Below, in pieces: positions 1 to 12,085 of a stretch of 64,000 bases of DNA; position 1 is the stretch's first letter; each line of letters starts with the position of its first letter. Position numbers and translations under genes: made by a program. The notes beneath the pieces were generated by a model. It saw only the letters and a list, made by a program, of their open reading frames with translations, searched no databases and had not been told where the DNA came from. The stretch spans positions 582,965 through 646,964 of the forward strand of contig GG745356.1 of the NCBI GenBank assembly GCA_000151295.1. The letters are read 5' to 3'. The DNA comes from Allomyces macrogynus ATCC 38327 (taxonomy: Eukaryota; Blastocladiomycota; Blastocladiomycetes; Blastocladiales; Blastocladiaceae).

Positions 1-84
1 TAGTTCCGAGCAGCGCATGAGAGCGCGTTGAACAGCAACGGCGACTCGACCAGCTCGACATGGCCGTCGGACGCAATACTGTAC

Positions 85-694
85 CGGCGCAGGGCGAAAC
101 ATGGCAGGGAAATCGGACCGCGAGTCGAAATCGTTCGACGCGGCCAAACTGCAATGCCATAGCTTTTGCGGGTTGGCCGCGAGCGCGAGCCCGAGCGTGA
201 CGCGCGACGTGTACTCGCCCACGAGCGCGCGGACCGGCTGCTGCTGCGTCACGTTCATCAAGACGTTGACGGCCTTGCTGCGGCTGCCGGCCGAGTCGCG
301 AAAAATGACGTTGTAATTGTGGTACGGGTCAATGGTCGCCATGACGGGCCGAGCAATGCTGATTATGTTCACCCAGCGGCTGTAAATCGCCCCCAAGACT
401 AAGCAATTTTGATCCGAAACGATGGACATGAACAGTCAGTTCATGTCACGCAATCGGAGCGCTTGAGCGAGCAATATCCATACCAGGATCGGAGAGCGGC
501 AGAATAGCCAGTACAGTCAGGTTGGTCGGGACCGCGGCCGCAAACTGCCCGACGAGCAGCAACGAGACGGTGGCTACCGCCAACCAAGCCCAGGGAGAGC
601 GAGCGGGACTCTTTGCGCCGACACAAACCGATACCGCAATGCGAAGCCCTCGTGCGCGTGCCCGTGCGCGTAGGCGATATGGCCGCCTGGAACA
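85..694 (-). CDS. ANF-receptor-domain protein, N-terminal part (partial; runs off left edge)
   Basis: Two exons are read: 484-694 (5' border unknown, no in-frame ATG) and 85-398, joined over an 85-nt intron (399-483, donor GTATGG, acceptor TTAG). A further donor (GTACAG) lies at 84, so the gene continues past position 1. The first exon encodes a hydrophobic signal/anchor (WLAVATVSLLLVG) followed by LTVLAILPLSDP. The second has the pattern of the extracellular ligand-binding fold of receptor guanylyl cyclases, class C GPCRs and bacterial Leu/Ile-binding proteins: NVIFRDSAGS, then VRALVGEYTS, then SRSDFPAMFRPAP. I infer the N-terminal sensor domain of a receptor; the output domain is outside the window. 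A start ATG must lie in an upstream exon that I could not place. Confidence 0.6.
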
Positions 695-1402
695 TCATTT
701 CGGCCGTTTGTGCACGGATCCGCGGGAAGCCGCGCGGCTTGGTGGGTAGGTCGGTGATTGGCGGAATCCAGGCGGGTTGAATGGTGCTGGTCGTTGGCGT
801 CAGGCGCTCGTCGAGCTGAGGAAGGCCAAGTTGCGAACGAGTTGCGAGCAGTTGCGGCGCGCGGCACGGCCGACCGCTTGACATGTTGCTCTTGCGCTGC
901 TCTTCCGCCCCCGGTTCGCGTACCGCACACGCGTGTCGAGGCGACGCGGTGGTCCACACTGCGCAAAGGTCAATCGCGCTGTGAGACACGATGTGTTTCA
1001 CGCAGGGATTGTCTGTGTGTCCGGTTCATGAATCCAGCTCTGTGAATCCAGTTCTGTCGATGTCCCCTTTCCGTTCATCTGGGGCTCGAGCGCCATTTTG
1101 TGCTTCAGTTTTTGCGATTCGGGCACAGCTTTACCCTTCGAATACGCATCCGACGGTCTGCCATGCTGCCTTCGTGTAAATTAAGACCATCCCAACACAG
1201 GGAAACGTGCGCCACCCGTGCCGCATTCTGACAGCATAGCCAACCGCGAAGTTTGAGCTCGTGGCAAGGTCGCGACGTGACGCCTGTTGCTCTCTGGCGC
1301 GTCTGGTTCTGTTTGGGCTGTGCTGCTTGGTCAACGATTGTCGACTTTTGGATGGAACCGGCCCCAAACGAAACCGAGGGCCATCATTGCAAGTCGCTTG
1401 CA

Positions 1403-1404
<2 letters not shown>
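695..1404. other. Upstream region of the receptor gene, no further gene seen
   Basis: Only overlapping arginine-rich open frames without family features are present. The first exon of the receptor gene could lie here, but I cannot place it. Confidence 0.4.

Positions 1405-1462
<58 letters not shown>
1405..1462. repeat. Homopolymer of 58 T
   Basis: An uninterrupted run of 58 T on the + strand (A on the - strand) lies 250 nt beyond the stop codon of the glutathione reductase gene. It could be a slippage-prone microsatellite or the A-tail scar of a retroposed transcript. No retroposed gene body is recognisable next to it. Confidence 0.95.
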
Positions 1463-1709
1463 CTTCACCTTCGCCATCAGTTTTGGTTTGTCAATTCCGG
1501 GCAGGGCGAGCCCGTTCGGCGTCGCAGTCGGCGGGACATCCGCGCGTCGATGGCCAAACCGATCTGTGAGGGTTGCAATAAATCCTTGTTCCAAATACGA
1601 ACAACAAAAGCATGGCGCCCAACAACGCGCTCCACTACAACTTCCCGCGCCACTTGCCCACGACCAACGGCGCCGGCCCCACCGCTGGCACGCGCTCCCC
1701 CTCGGCGAG

Positions 1710-3539
<1,830 letters not shown>

Positions 3540-3540
<1 letters not shown>

Positions 3541-4190
3541 CGCAACACGGGCACCCTTACGTAATTGTTGCCCGAACAGCATGCGCGCGAAAACCAACAG
3601 GCAAAACTTGGCCACCACCAACACCACCAGGCGACCAGCACCACCAAATCGCTCCTCACCCGGAGACGCGCCATGGACGTTGACGCGCGCACCACCGCGC
3701 GTACATTCTTCGCCCGTCTCCGCCCGCGACCGCTCGGTCAGCACCTGGTCAGCGTGAGCGTGCACCGGCAGTGACAACCAGCCGACCACCATCACAAGTC
3801 ACAACAAGATCAAATACGAGATGCCATGGACGGTGTGTATGCCCTGATCAAGCCAAATCGACAAACAAAAAGTTGAACAAAAATGAGATGCGCGGCAAAC
3901 TTGCCAACACTCTCCACCCGCGCAATGCCGCATCTTTTTCACACCGCCAAACCTACCCAAGCACCACGACCACTTGGGTCGCACGGCACGACACGCAACG
4001 CCGCGACCACCAACACCTACGCCCTTGTCTTGCGAACCGCCGCCTCCCACTGCGCGTGCGCCGCAAAAGAGATCCGCACACCAACGCAGACGCGATCGAC
4101 GGCGGCAAGCACACGACAATCGCTGGACTCCACGCGACCGATAGCGACGCCAGGATGGTCTCGGTCGCAGTTTACAAAACACGAAACAGT
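3540..4190 (-). pseudogene. Duplicated 3' end and flank of the Ca2+-ATPase gene
   Basis: This block repeats, in the same orientation, the last about 50 codons and the 3' flank of the calcium pump at 6240-6800. On the - strand it reads ISFAAHAQWEAAVRKTRA then stop; the real gene reads ISFAARAQWEAAIRKTRA and continues. The CAG that follows in the parent is TAG here (4017-4019). The flanks also match: both share a GGCAAAACTTG-like stretch, a CGGTCAGCAC/GTCAGC element and an ATGCCATGGACGGTG-like segment. It has no catalytic part and no start codon, so I read it as a non-functional segmental duplicate. Divergence is substantial, so it is not recent. Confidence 0.75.
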
Positions 4191-4666
4191 TGCGACTCTA
4201 TTAACACGACCGCTGTAAGCCTGGTCGATGCGAGGGCTGTTGAACGCGACCACTTGTTTTGCTGTTGCTGGCGTGACTTTGCCTTGAGTGAACAGTCGCG
4301 CCGCGCCAGCACAGACAGCACTGGCACGATTTTCAGTTGCGAGCGTCAGGGGTTGATGCGACCAAAATTCAAGTATTACCGATTGACCTTCAAGAAAAGC
4401 AATAGCCAGGATCGGCGAGACAAAACTGCAAACCTTCATCCGTCCCCTTTCGGCTTCAGCACATGGGCTGCGCACAAGTTCACCAACAACGGCGCTGCAC
4501 AAACGTTGCGGCTTCCCCGACGTTCACCAGCTCTCCATTTCTTCAGCCAGCGCTCCTGTCTCGACGGACCTGCGCTCACGTATCTACAAAGCGGTCGACC
4601 CGCCCTCTCTCCGCACCAACTCGGTTCCATCAACTTGCTTCGCCGTCCTGCTCGCTCGCACCCGCC

Positions 4667-5584
4667 ATGACCCACCAGTCCAAGCTCGCCATCTTGGCAC
4701 TGCTCGCTGCCCTCATGGCGCTCATGACGGTTGGCACGGCACAGGTTTAAGCATCCCCTACGATAACAACCGGTATTCTCATAGTTTTATCACGAGCAAC
4801 GTTGACGGCACATTCCGAGTTACGGTGTCGGCGTGCGCTGCCGTTACGTTGTGGACGTGGAGTGCCGGGCGAGCAGTTCCAAGTGAAAATCAATGGCGTG
4901 GACAAGGGTATGTTTCGGTTTTCTCCCATTTGATTGCAGCGGCAGCCAGCAGAATAGCCCGCAGCAAGAGCAAAATCAACCAAATCGACTTCAGATCAGA
5001 TCTGACGCATTGGGTCATCATGTTCATCCGCGCTTTAGGGAGAACGCCGGCGCCGATTTCAAACTGCACTCGCCATACCACCAGCCCCGAAACGACCTGG
5101 ACGCTGCACGAGTACTCCAAGGGCACTTCCAGCTCGCGGTGGGCGACAATGCCTTTGTCATCACGCGGATCGCTGGCTCGCAACAGCCCATGGGCACCAA
5201 TGCCAAGTCTAGAGCCGTACGGCTCGATCTCTTGCTTGATGTTACACACTTGCTGCCAGCACGAATTGCCAGCTCTGACCATGCTTCTACGTGTAAATCG
5301 ACATGAGGGCCTGGAGCCTCCCGCCCCGGACAAGGTCGGACGGCAGCCGGCAAAGTCACGACGTGCGCGGCCGCGATCGCGGCATGCCAGGGACGTAGCG
5401 GTCGCCAACTAGGACAAGCTGCTCACGCTTGTGTGCGCGAGCCCGGCCATCAAGATGAACCCGTTCGACGGTGTCATGATCGCGTCGTGGTACGTGGTAC
5501 GGCAACTCGTTTGGCAGCGTCGCGATGCAGATGCTATTCACGCAACAGTTCAACATGATCGCGCTCGTGCTTGCGCCCGTCTAA
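4667..5584 (+). pseudogene. Broken member of a signal-peptide protein family (copy A)
   Basis: Begins with a convincing signal peptide (MTHQSKLAILALLAALMAL... to about residue 25), then stops after AQV (GTT TAA; the related copy at 44.3 kb has GTC AAC). Later blocks recur in shifted frames: GEQFQVKINGVDK, then FQLAVGDNAFVITRIAGS, then IKMNPFDGVMIASW, then QMLFTQQFNMIALVLAPV and stop. An in-frame TAG (AAC TAG GAC) replaces the Lys of ANKE in the other copies. With several frame breaks and two nonsense codons the copy looks dead. Some gaps could be introns; one between TNAKSRA and the VD-EG block has a GTACGG donor. Function of the family is unknown; I infer small secreted proteins. Relatives lie at 25.1-25.7 kb (-) and 44.2-45.1 kb (+). 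Confidence 0.65.
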
Positions 5585-6632
5585 CCGTTGTCCGCGCTGC
5601 CGTAGGCGGACAACCAGGGTGGCGCCACATTGGGATTGGCGGTTTTCCGCCATGTATTTTTTTTGGAGGCCGTCATTGTGCCTACTTGTTTCTTGCACGA
5701 ATTGGACCCCGAACCTGGTAATGAAGAACCGTTCTTGCGCAATTCTGGTTGGTCGCTGCTGATACTGCTGGGTTGTGCACAGAGGATGCTGGCATTCTCC
5801 TTCCTGGCCATAATCCTCTTTTCCGTCCACCCACCATCACTGAGCGACCGACATCGTTGGACCCACGCGTCAGGTCAACACTCTCATAGCGGCACCTGGT
5901 CCAACTAACGCCTGTCGTTCTTGCAAAAGCAAAGCCGGCAGCGCTCAAAGAACGGCAATTGTCACCTCTTTTGAATCGCATTATCAGCGGCGGCGACGCT
6001 CACGCGTTACCTGGCCTGCAGGTTACGATATACCAGCCCGGGCGAAAGGTTTCATGTCACAACCAATGTCCAGAACGTGCATCGTGCATCTGGTCCTTGC
6101 AGTAGTATGTAGCAAGCAACAATGCCGAATATGGACACGTTTGACACCAATCTCGCGAGCTTGCAGGTCACAGCGGAGGCGGCACCACGGTGTTATTAAA
6201 AAATTCTCGACTGGTGCATTCGTGACTGGCCGCGCGAGCATGGGTCGCAAGTCGCGAAATCTGGAACCACGTCTCTGTTGGCCCGACGATTATTGCTCTG
6301 ACCAGCAGCTCGCGAAAATCGGCAGGCAAAACTTGACCAACCATCGAGCGCCGACTTTTTCCGCCGCCGCCGCTGCCGCCGCCGCCGCCGTTCGGTCAGC
6401 ACGTGTGGTCAGCACGCGAGCAAGGTCAGCAAGACCGCGCCGCGCGCCGGCCAACTCCCACCAAAAGTAGATCAAGCAACGGACGCCATGGACGGTGCGC
6501 TGTGTATTTACAAAATCAAGGAATTTGACAAAAACGAATCATAAAAAAGGAGCGCTTGATCGGTCCGTCGTCGCTCTCCACCCACTCGAAGCCGCGCAAC
6601 CAAGCAACAAAAAACACGTCTATCCCTTGCTC
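5585..6632. other. 3' flank of the Ca2+-ATPase gene, possible gene debris
   Basis: No intact gene. Around 5960-6205 (+) short coding-like pieces occur in shifting frames (ALPGLQVTIYQPGRKV, then HVTTNVQNVHRASG, then FDTNLASLQVTAEA and stop), suggesting another decayed gene. 6240-6632 matches the duplicated block at 3540-4190. A CCG-type triplet tract lies at 6359-6392. Confidence 0.4.
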
Positions 6633-9600
6633 TTACTCGAGCACCACGACCCCACTCGGATCGCGCGGTGCGACACGCAACGCCGCGACCACCGACACCT
6701 GCGCCCTCGTCTTACGAATCGCCGCCTCCCACTGCGCGCGCGCCGCAAACGAGATTGGTGCTGATGACGCTGACGCAATCGACGGCGGTGCGCGGGCCAC
6801 AAACGCCGGGCTCGACGCAACCGACGGGGTGGCCTCGGCAGCCGCGTTCAGCGGTGCGAGTTCCGTGTCGCTTCCTGGCACGATTGACGCGCGGTGAATT
6901 GCCGATGCGGCGGGTGCCGGGAGGGCCGCGCGCGCGGCGGCAGCGACGGCCTCGTGTTCTGCGGCCGCGAGAAGGCGCTGCTCTTCGTCGTCGGCTTCCT
7001 TGGCGGCGCGTTCCGCGTCCGGGCCGTAGAACTTGGTCGTGAACCAGGCGCGGCCAACGTCCGGGATCACGGCCTTGATGATGAATCCGAGCGGGAGGGA
7101 GAAGAGGCCGAACGCGAGACACACACCCCATTCAGCGCCCGAGAGCGGGGTCACGTTGAACACGAGCGACCCGAACTGGATGATGATCACTTGAATCACG
7201 CCAATCACGAGAATGATGCCAATGAACATCGGGTTCTTGTGCACGCGCTCAAAGACGTTGTACTCGCCGTGAATTTGCCGTCCGTTGAACAGGTTCACGA
7301 GCTGCAGCCAGACAAATGTGTTGAAGACGACCGCCGACAGCCGGCGGGCAACGTAGTGGTCGACGGTCGCGGCATTCGCGTCCTCGGCGAGCCCAAACGC
7401 GGCCTTGTCAGAGTCCACGTCGGTGAACGTGAACGAGAACATGTTCGGCGCGCGGTAGGTGAGCGAGATCGTCACGGCAATCTGGTAGGCGGCCTGGAAG
7501 ATCATTTGCTTCCACATGTCGTAACCAATCAGCGGGTCCGACTTCTTGTGCGGCAACCGGTCGAGCAGGGCCTCAGTCGGTGGGTCCGTGGCCAGGGCCA
7601 AGGCGGCGAGCGTGTCCATGATCAGGTTCACCCACAGCATCTGCACAGCCGTGATGACGGTTTCCGAGTCCTCGTCAGCGGCCGCCGTGATGAGAGCAAG
7701 ACCGACGGCGGTAATGTTGACGGTCAGCTGGAACTGCAAGAACTTGCGCACGGCATCGTAGACAGAGCGGCCCCACATGACGGCCTTAGTCTAATGACAA
7801 AAGACGGAAATGATGAGTTAAGAGTCGCAAAAACCACTAGCAAGGTCGGTTCGAAGAAGCGCGTACCAGTGAAGCAAAGTTGTCCTATTGGTCGAAGCAA
7901 GAAAGGCGGTCAGATTTGCGTCCGAAGAGTTTAGCGAGTCAAAAATGGAAAAACGCACATCAAGAAGCACAATATCAGCTGCCTCCTTGGCCACTTCGGT
8001 ACCCGCAATCCCCATGGCGAACCCGACATCCGCGGCCTTGAGCGCCGGTGCGTCGTTGGTCCCATCACCCGTCACAGCGACCGTCTGACCCATTGACTTG
8101 AGCTTGTTGACCAAGATCCGCTTATCGAGGGGCGACGACCGAGCGAGCACGCGCAGCTTGGGCAACATCTTTTCCATATCGGCATCCGACAGAGCGCGGA
8201 ACACGGGCCCCTCCATGACGATCCCATCCTCCTCGTACAAAATCCCACACTTCTTGGCAATATTCTCGGCCGTCACCTTGTTATCGCCCGTGACCATGCG
8301 CACAATGATCCCAGCCGTCTGACACTTCTTCACGGCCGGCGGCACTTCCGGGCGCAACGGGTCCTCGATCCCGACCACGCCGAGCCAGACCAAATTATGC
8401 ATGTCGAGATCCGTCGCGAGTTCAGTCGTATTGGGTGCATCCATATCCTTGTACGCAATCCCAATCGTGCGCAGCGCCTGTGTCGCATAGTCGTAAATCC
8501 GCGCCTCGATCCGCGCCTTGGTCGCGTCGTCGAGCGGCGCGACGGTACCGTCGGCCGTCACGTACCAGTCGCACGCGCGCAAAACAATCTCCGACGCGCC
8601 CTTGGTGAACAGCCGCGCGCCGCCGCGCACGGGCGGATTCGACTCACCTGGGTGCGCCTGGCTCGCGACGACGGCGAGCCCCTGCATCGGTGGGAACTCG
8701 GTCCCGAACGCGCCAGACTTGGCAATCAGGACTGACATGCGCTTCTTTTCCGACGAAAAAGGAAGCATCCCAAGCTGTGTTGCATTGGCGCGGTCCGCGG
8801 CAAATGGCGCATCGAGCGCGGTCGAGAACCCGAGCAGCGCGCACTCGGTCTTCGGCCCGACAAGCACAGGTTTCCCGGCCTCGTCGGTGCCCTCGTACGC
8901 GGTCGAGTTGAGGTTGACGGCCTGCGTGAGGACGGTACGGAAGTGGGCGAGGTCGGCGGCGCGCGACTTGATTTGCTCTTCGGTCGCGAACGTGAAGTGG
9001 CCGCCGAAAAAGTCGCCTTGCACGACGGTCATTTTGTTTTGTGTGAGCGTACCCGTCTTGTCGGAGCAGATGGTGGTCGCGCCGCCCATGGTCTCGCAGG
9101 ACGAGAGGACGCGGACGAGGTTGTTGTCCTTGAGCATGCGGATCGTCGCGTAGCTATTCGAAGGTGGGAGAGGACCGAGTGAGCAGCCAATAGACAGAAA
9201 CCGCGACACACAAAGAAACGTACCCAAGCGCGAGCGTCACAGCCATCGGCAGCCCCTCGGGCACCGCGACCACGACCACGGTCACACCCGTAATCAAAAT
9301 CTTGATAATCTTCTGCGCGATCCCGGCGCCACCAAGGTGCACGACGTCGCCGTTCGGCTCCGTCTTGGTCCACCCGCGCGACCCGTAAATGGCCAAAAAC
9401 TTGATCAGCGAGACGAGCACAATGACCGCAGCGCCAGCAATACCAAACTTGGCAATATTGTTCGCGAGCCGGTTGAGCTTGGTCTGCAGCGGCGTAAACT
9501 CGGGCGGGGCGTTGCGCAGCGCCATGACCGACCGCCCGTGCAGCGAGTGCTGTCCAACGGCCGTGACCAGGTACGTGGCCATGCCATCGATCACTTTCGA

Positions 9601-10523
9601 CCCGGAAATCAGGAACCGGTCGCCCTCGAGTGTCTTCTTGACGGCGTCAGTCTCACCCGTGACGGTCGATTCGTCGAGCTTGCAGTTGGACGCGGTGAGC
9701 AAGATACCGTCAGCCGGAACGACGTCGCCCGTGACCAGGTGGATAATGTCGCCGACGAGCAAGTGGATCAGGGGCAGTTGCGCCTGCGCGGCGGGCGCAC
9801 CGGCGGTGGCGCGGCGCGTGACGGTGATGGCCGACGACAGGCCGCGCTGCGTTGAGAGGAACCGGAACTGCAAGGCCTTCTTGTAGTCGTTGCCAGCATT
9901 CACAACGACGACGATTGCGACCGTCGCGAGAATGGCAACACCCTCTACAAACCGGAAAAACACACATCGCGGGCGGGTCAGCGGCGTTCCAATAACGGCA
10001 CCTCCGACACGAAATTCAAAAAGAACCGACCGATCCATTCGAACGGATCTTTTCCGTCAAATTTCATGTAGAGACCCACGCCAATCGAAACAATCGCAGC
10101 CGCGAGCAAGATTTGCAGCATGCGGTCATTGAGCGCCTCGAGCATGAGCTTGAACAGCGATGGTGGCGGACTCGGTGCAAGAAAATTCGTGCCGTACGCG
10201 TGCCGCCGCGCCTTGAAGTTGTTGTCGAGCGTGTAGCCCTCGGGCAGGAGGTCGTGCGCGATCGCATGCGGGTCGGCCGGGTCGAGCTTGTCCTCGCCGG
10301 GAAGGCCGTGCTCGTCGGATGCGAGCCCGTTTTCGAGGTCGGCGTGCAGTGTGCGCGCGAGCCCTTCGGCACCGCCCAGCTCGGCGAGGAGCGCGAGGTT
10401 GCGGTTGTCGGTGAGCTCTTGCAGCGTCTCAATGGAGAGCGGGAAGACGGGGTGCGCGGTCATGATGGGCTTGACGGGCCCCGCTGGCGCGCTACTGGCG
10501 GCGGCAGCGTCATCGGCGGCCAT
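6633..10523 (-). CDS. PMC1: Ca2+-transporting P-type ATPase, PMCA/Pmc1 class (IIB)
   Basis: ATP-driven Ca2+ export from the cytosol across the plasma membrane or into the vacuole. Five exons: 10031-10523, 9224-9944, 7959-9153, 7867-7884 and 6633-7790; all four introns are 70-86 nt, giving 1194 residues. Motifs in order: WIEGVAILATVAIVVVV (membrane segment, rebuilt across intron 1), TGET (actuator loop), VAVPEGLPMAVTLALGY (ion site, across intron 2), CSDKTGT with phosphorylated Asp436, KGASE (nucleotide site), GDGTNDAPALK, and ADIVLLDDNFASLTKAVMWGR, whose DNFASL lies on an 18-nt microexon. TLAALALATDPPTE and several C-terminal membrane helices follow, then a tail of about 130 residues rich in Ala/Ser/Pro. 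The PMCA order of motifs and the long C-tail set it apart from the SERCA-type gene at 55.6 kb. I cannot point to a calmodulin site. The 3' end is duplicated at 3.5-4.2 kb. Confidence 0.93.
7867..7884 (-). other. 18-nt microexon of the Ca2+-ATPase
   Basis: Encodes DNFASL, residues 804-809, flanked by introns 7885-7958 (GTGCGT...AATAG) and 7791-7866 (GTACGC...ATTAG). Without it the near-invariant class II motif after ADIVLLD would be lost, although the frame would stay open because 18 is a multiple of three. Confidence 0.85.
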
Positions 10524-12085
10524 GGTGGCAACTGCAAATGCGCGATCAGCAATGGCAAACTTGGTCGGGTGCGAGAGCAGCAAGCGCGTCGTTGGAAGCG
10601 GCGTGGACAGGCGTGGAGGACCGAACAACAGGTGTCGACGATATTTCGGGGAGGTGGCCGATAGTTATAGTCGTCGGCGCTGGGCAGCTTTTCCCGAACT
10701 TGCAAGCGACTTTGCGAGCGGTGCAATGCAGTGTGGTGGTTGGCGGTCACAGCCGCAGCGATGGCGGCGCGTGGCGACGATGGATCGACGACGCCTCCGC
10801 TTGGTCGTGCAAGGACCCAGAGTCGGACGAGCACGGCGCGCTGTTGGCGAGCCCACCGCGCGCCTTGTTCTCGTCCAACCGAACGTTTCTCGAAGAAAAC
10901 CCGCAACTCCACGCCAACTGCGACGCTCCTCTCCCTGGCTGCCTGAGTTTTGCCACGGAAAACGACTGGAAGAAAACCCAGGTGCACGAACCACCCCCGT
11001 CGCGGAATCCCGACCGCGGGCGAGCGAGCACAGGTGGCACACACCCGCACGTTCGCCGCGACAAAAAGGAGAACTGGCGGGCGGCGCGTGCTCAAATCAT
11101 GCTCGTGATCGCCCTCATTTCGCGCCGCCCTCTCGGGCGAGGCGGGCGGCGCCAAACCTATGAAAACGTGGCCATTCGCATTCGTTGGGCATCCGCATGC
11201 ACTGTTAATCGTGGTTGGACATCTTTCTGGACCCCTTCCACGAGTCAAAAAAGCATTTTGCGAAAGCATGATTTGGCATCCGTTTTTGCGGAAGTGGAGG
11301 CTGGGACTGGAAGCTTTTCGTTGCAAGAGAAAAGAGGACCCGATTTGGAAAAGGTGTTTGACGAGGCCAGCGCATGAGAAAAAGGTGATCGACCAGTCTA
11401 CCATAGCGACCTGACGATTGTCTTCGTGACAAGAGCTTCTGTTGGACCCGACCCAGTGGCATCGAAGGATGCGATCTTCATTTGTTGCGAATCGATCTAG
11501 CCCAAAAGCTTCGTGCCACCAACTTTACTGAAAAGCACGAGAAGTTGGTGAGAGTTTGCAAGGAATCGGTCGTTGCATGGCAGCCGACCAGGGGAACGCT
11601 TCAACCACTGCACTGTGTGCCATCTGTGACTGCCAATCACTTTCCAGGACACGAAAACGGCGCTGGCAGGTCACGCCGCACAGGTCGGCCCAAGATGGTC
11701 GCTCCAGGCCGCTCGCTCATCGATGTCCAAGAGCGCAGATCCGCTCCAGGCCGCCAGCCGCCAAGTCGACGGCACGTGACCGCGCATATCACAGGTCGGG
11801 ATCACTCTGCTGTCGCTGCCGGCCCATGATCAATCTGCACCTCTCGCGCCCTGCAGGCAACCACCCCGTGCAACTGACTGCATTCGACGCCCAACCAACC
11901 GCACGCGCTGGTCCACACGCCTCCTCCAGTGCCGGCGCTCTCCGCATACACATAGACGGTGACCTGTCAGGACCCTCCACCACGCCAACGTGCCCCACTG
12001 CTCGCTCGCGCACGCTGATCGCGCCCAGTCCCACATACTCGCTCCACCGCTCTCCTCCACGTTCCCCACCCCGAATTCCCCAACC
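10524..12085. promoter_or_regulatory. Divergent intergenic region, Ca2+-ATPase (-) and CFAP210-like (+)
   Basis: 1.56 kb between two outward-facing starts. Long overlapping open frames occur on both strands but none has family features or convincing splice structure. Separate promoters for the two genes are presumably here; no TATA box stands out. Confidence 0.4.

Noticed and set aside
441..1001. 186-codon - strand ORF starting at 1001
   Set aside because: The receptor signal/anchor reads in a different frame of the same strand and joins the ANF domain by a good intron.
6894..7934. 346-codon + strand ORF
   Set aside because: Antisense of the calcium pump; composition is Arg/His/Val-rich as expected from a GC-rich shadow frame.
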